A DNA stretch of 6,691 nt, taken from contig JAAYMJ010000122.1 in assembly GCA_012521455.1 (NCBI GenBank), forward strand, positions 1-6,691. Reading direction: 5' to 3'. A program made the translations under genes and the position numbers. This document shows, in pieces, positions 5,808-6,691 of this stretch. The stretch comes from Clostridiaceae bacterium. Lineage in GTDB: Bacteria > Bacillota > Clostridia > UMGS1883 > JAAYMJ01. Position 1 is the first letter of the stretch. Each line of letters opens with the position of its first letter. Below the pieces are notes generated by a model that had not been told where the DNA came from, did not search any database, and saw only the letters and a program-made list of their open reading frames with translations.

Positions 5808-6269
5808 ATGAAAGTTCGCAGGTTTAAAAAGGAAGATTTGGAAGAGATTATTTCTTTGTTTTACGACACGGTACATACCATATGCAAAAAGGACTATTCC
5901 CCAAAACAGCTGGAAGCCTGGGCGCCAAAGCATATGGACAAAGCCGCGTTTTTAAATTCCCTTTTGAAAAACTATACCTTAGTTTGCGAAGCAGACGGTA
6001 AAATCATTGCCTTTTGCGACATGGCAAAGGACGGCTTTGTAAACAGGCTTTACACCCACAAGGACTATCAGGGGATAGGCGCCGCGAGTATGCTTTTGGA
6101 TGAAATGATAAAAAAGGCAAAGAATGAGGGATTGGGAGAAATATCCCTTGAATCCAGCATTACGGCCAGGACTTTTTACCAAAAGAAGGGCTTTAAATTT
6201 GTAAAATACATAAGGAAGGAAAAAGACGGCGCTGTGTTTTTAAACAGCCTCATGGTCAAAAAGATTTAG
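5808..6269 (+). CDS. GNAT family N-acetyltransferase (YafP-like)
   Basis: A 153-residue single-domain GNAT enzyme, which transfers acetyl from acetyl-CoA to an amine. The acetyl-CoA-binding motif A is the [19 protein letters not shown] stretch (78-96), with the pyrophosphate loop Q88-G-I-G-A-A93. The later [13 protein letters not shown] (117-129) is the motif B region where the helix packs against CoA. The N-terminal [12 protein letters not shown] (29-40) and the SITA-x-x-F-x-x-x-x-GF pattern are shared with E. coli YafP and its relatives, so I place it in that subgroup. The acceptor substrate is unknown. The gene starts immediately after the strong terminator at 5771-5796, leaving no space for a promoter of its own downstream of it. 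It is followed 10 bases later by ung, whose ribosome binding site overlaps the TAG, so these two are probably cotranscribed. YafP in E. coli lies in the SOS-regulated dinB operon, so pairing with a DNA-repair gene may be meaningful, though this is inference. Confidence 0.9.
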   Translation: MKVRRFKKEDLEEIISLFYDTVHTICKKDYSPKQLEAWAPKHMDKAAFLNSLLKNYTLVCEADGKIIAFCDMAKDGFVNRLYTHKDYQGIGAASMLLDEMIKKAKNEGLGEISLESSITARTFYQKKGFKFVKYIRKEKDGAVFLNSLMVKKI

Positions 6270-6279
6270 GGGATGCGCT

Positions 6280-6691
6280 ATGATTAAGTTTAATAACGAT
6301 TGGGACGAAATTTTAAAGGACGAGTTTCAAAAGGAATACTACCAGAAATTGAGGGCGTTTTTGGCTTATGAGTATAAGACCCGGACGGTTTTTCCCGATA
6401 TGTACGAATTGTATTCCGCCTTTAAAGTTACATCCTACAAGGACACAAAAGTTGTGATACTCGGGCAGGACCCGTATCATGAGCCTGGGCAGGCCCATGG
6501 CATGGCATTTTCCGTAAAACCCGGAGTAAAAATCCCCCCCTCTCTTTTGAACATATTCAGGGAGCTTCAGGACGATGTGGGCTGCTATATTCCTGATAAC
6601 GGGTATCTTCTCCCGTGGGCAAAGCAGGGGGTGCTTTTGTTAAACGCCACCCTCACCGTTAGAATGGGGGAGGCAAATTCCCACAAAAACA
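6280..6691 (+). CDS. ung: Uracil-DNA glycosylase, family 1 (3' end outside window)
   Basis: The first 137 residues of a protein normally about 220-230 long; the window edge cuts it, so it is partial, not broken. Ung removes uracil from DNA to start base-excision repair. The water-activating loop GQDPYH occupies residues 62-67, with catalytic Asp64 at the same number as in E. coli, and [11 protein letters not shown] (70-80) follows. Next come the Pro-rich [13 protein letters not shown] (85-97), which compresses the DNA backbone, and [15 protein letters not shown] (114-128) containing the uracil-recognising Asn. The HPSPL motif with the second catalytic His would lie beyond 6691 and cannot be checked. 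The ATG at 6280 is 7 bases after GGGG (6269-6272), which overlaps the acetyltransferase stop codon. An ATG at 6273 is in another frame. There is no promoter in the 10-base gap, so expression should follow the upstream gene. Confidence 0.96.
   Translation, partial: MIKFNNDWDEILKDEFQKEYYQKLRAFLAYEYKTRTVFPDMYELYSAFKVTSYKDTKVVILGQDPYHEPGQAHGMAFSVKPGVKIPPSLLNIFRELQDDVGCYIPDNGYLLPWAKQGVLLLNATLTVRMGEANSHKN

Noticed and set aside
1..6691. Mobile element, CRISPR array, tRNA gene, toxin-antitoxin or defence system
   Set aside because: No transposase or integrase frames, spaced direct repeats, cloverleaf sequences or small paired toxin-like genes were seen; every substantial coding region is assigned to a known family.

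Overview
The window carries nine protein-coding genes, all on the + strand and tightly packed, in a moderately A+T-rich genome. The gene families and their order point to a low-G+C Firmicute, most likely a member of the Clostridia: a YrrD-like PRC-barrel gene, a YrrI-like AI-2E permease directly before alaS, and rpsU followed by yqeY. Shine-Dalgarno sequences are strong and purine-rich, and Arg codons are often AGG/AGA. The species cannot be named from this window.

Layout. 1-125 is a very A/T-rich intergenic stretch. 126-862 holds a PRC-barrel protein and a 58-residue membrane-anchored small protein, closed by a terminator-like hairpin (873-903). 950-1951 encodes an AI-2E-family membrane transporter. 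A near-consensus sigma-A promoter (1953-1981) starts two bases after its stop codon and drives alaS (GTG start at 2023, not the longer TTG-started frame) plus a HIT/HinT gene (4665-5006). A second near-consensus promoter (5030-5058), with a roughly 67-nt leader that can fold, drives rpsU (ribosomal protein S21) and yqeY, which end at a strong intrinsic terminator (5771-5796). A YafP-like GNAT acetyltransferase and uracil-DNA glycosylase (ung, cut by the window edge) follow immediately.

How the genes fit together. The core is translation: AlaS charges tRNA-Ala and edits mischarged tRNA, HinT can hydrolyse aminoacyl-adenylates leaked by synthetases, S21 is part of the 30S subunit, and YqeY belongs to a family related to the tail of the GatB tRNA amidotransferase subunit. 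The flanks are a surface/membrane set upstream and an acetylation/DNA-repair pair downstream. I see no mobile element, CRISPR array, RNA gene or defence system. This looks like an ordinary housekeeping region. The points worth a second look are regulatory (no T-box at alaS, the rpsU leader, a terminator abutting the GNAT ribosome binding site) and contextual (HIT next to alaS, the usual ireB neighbour absent).
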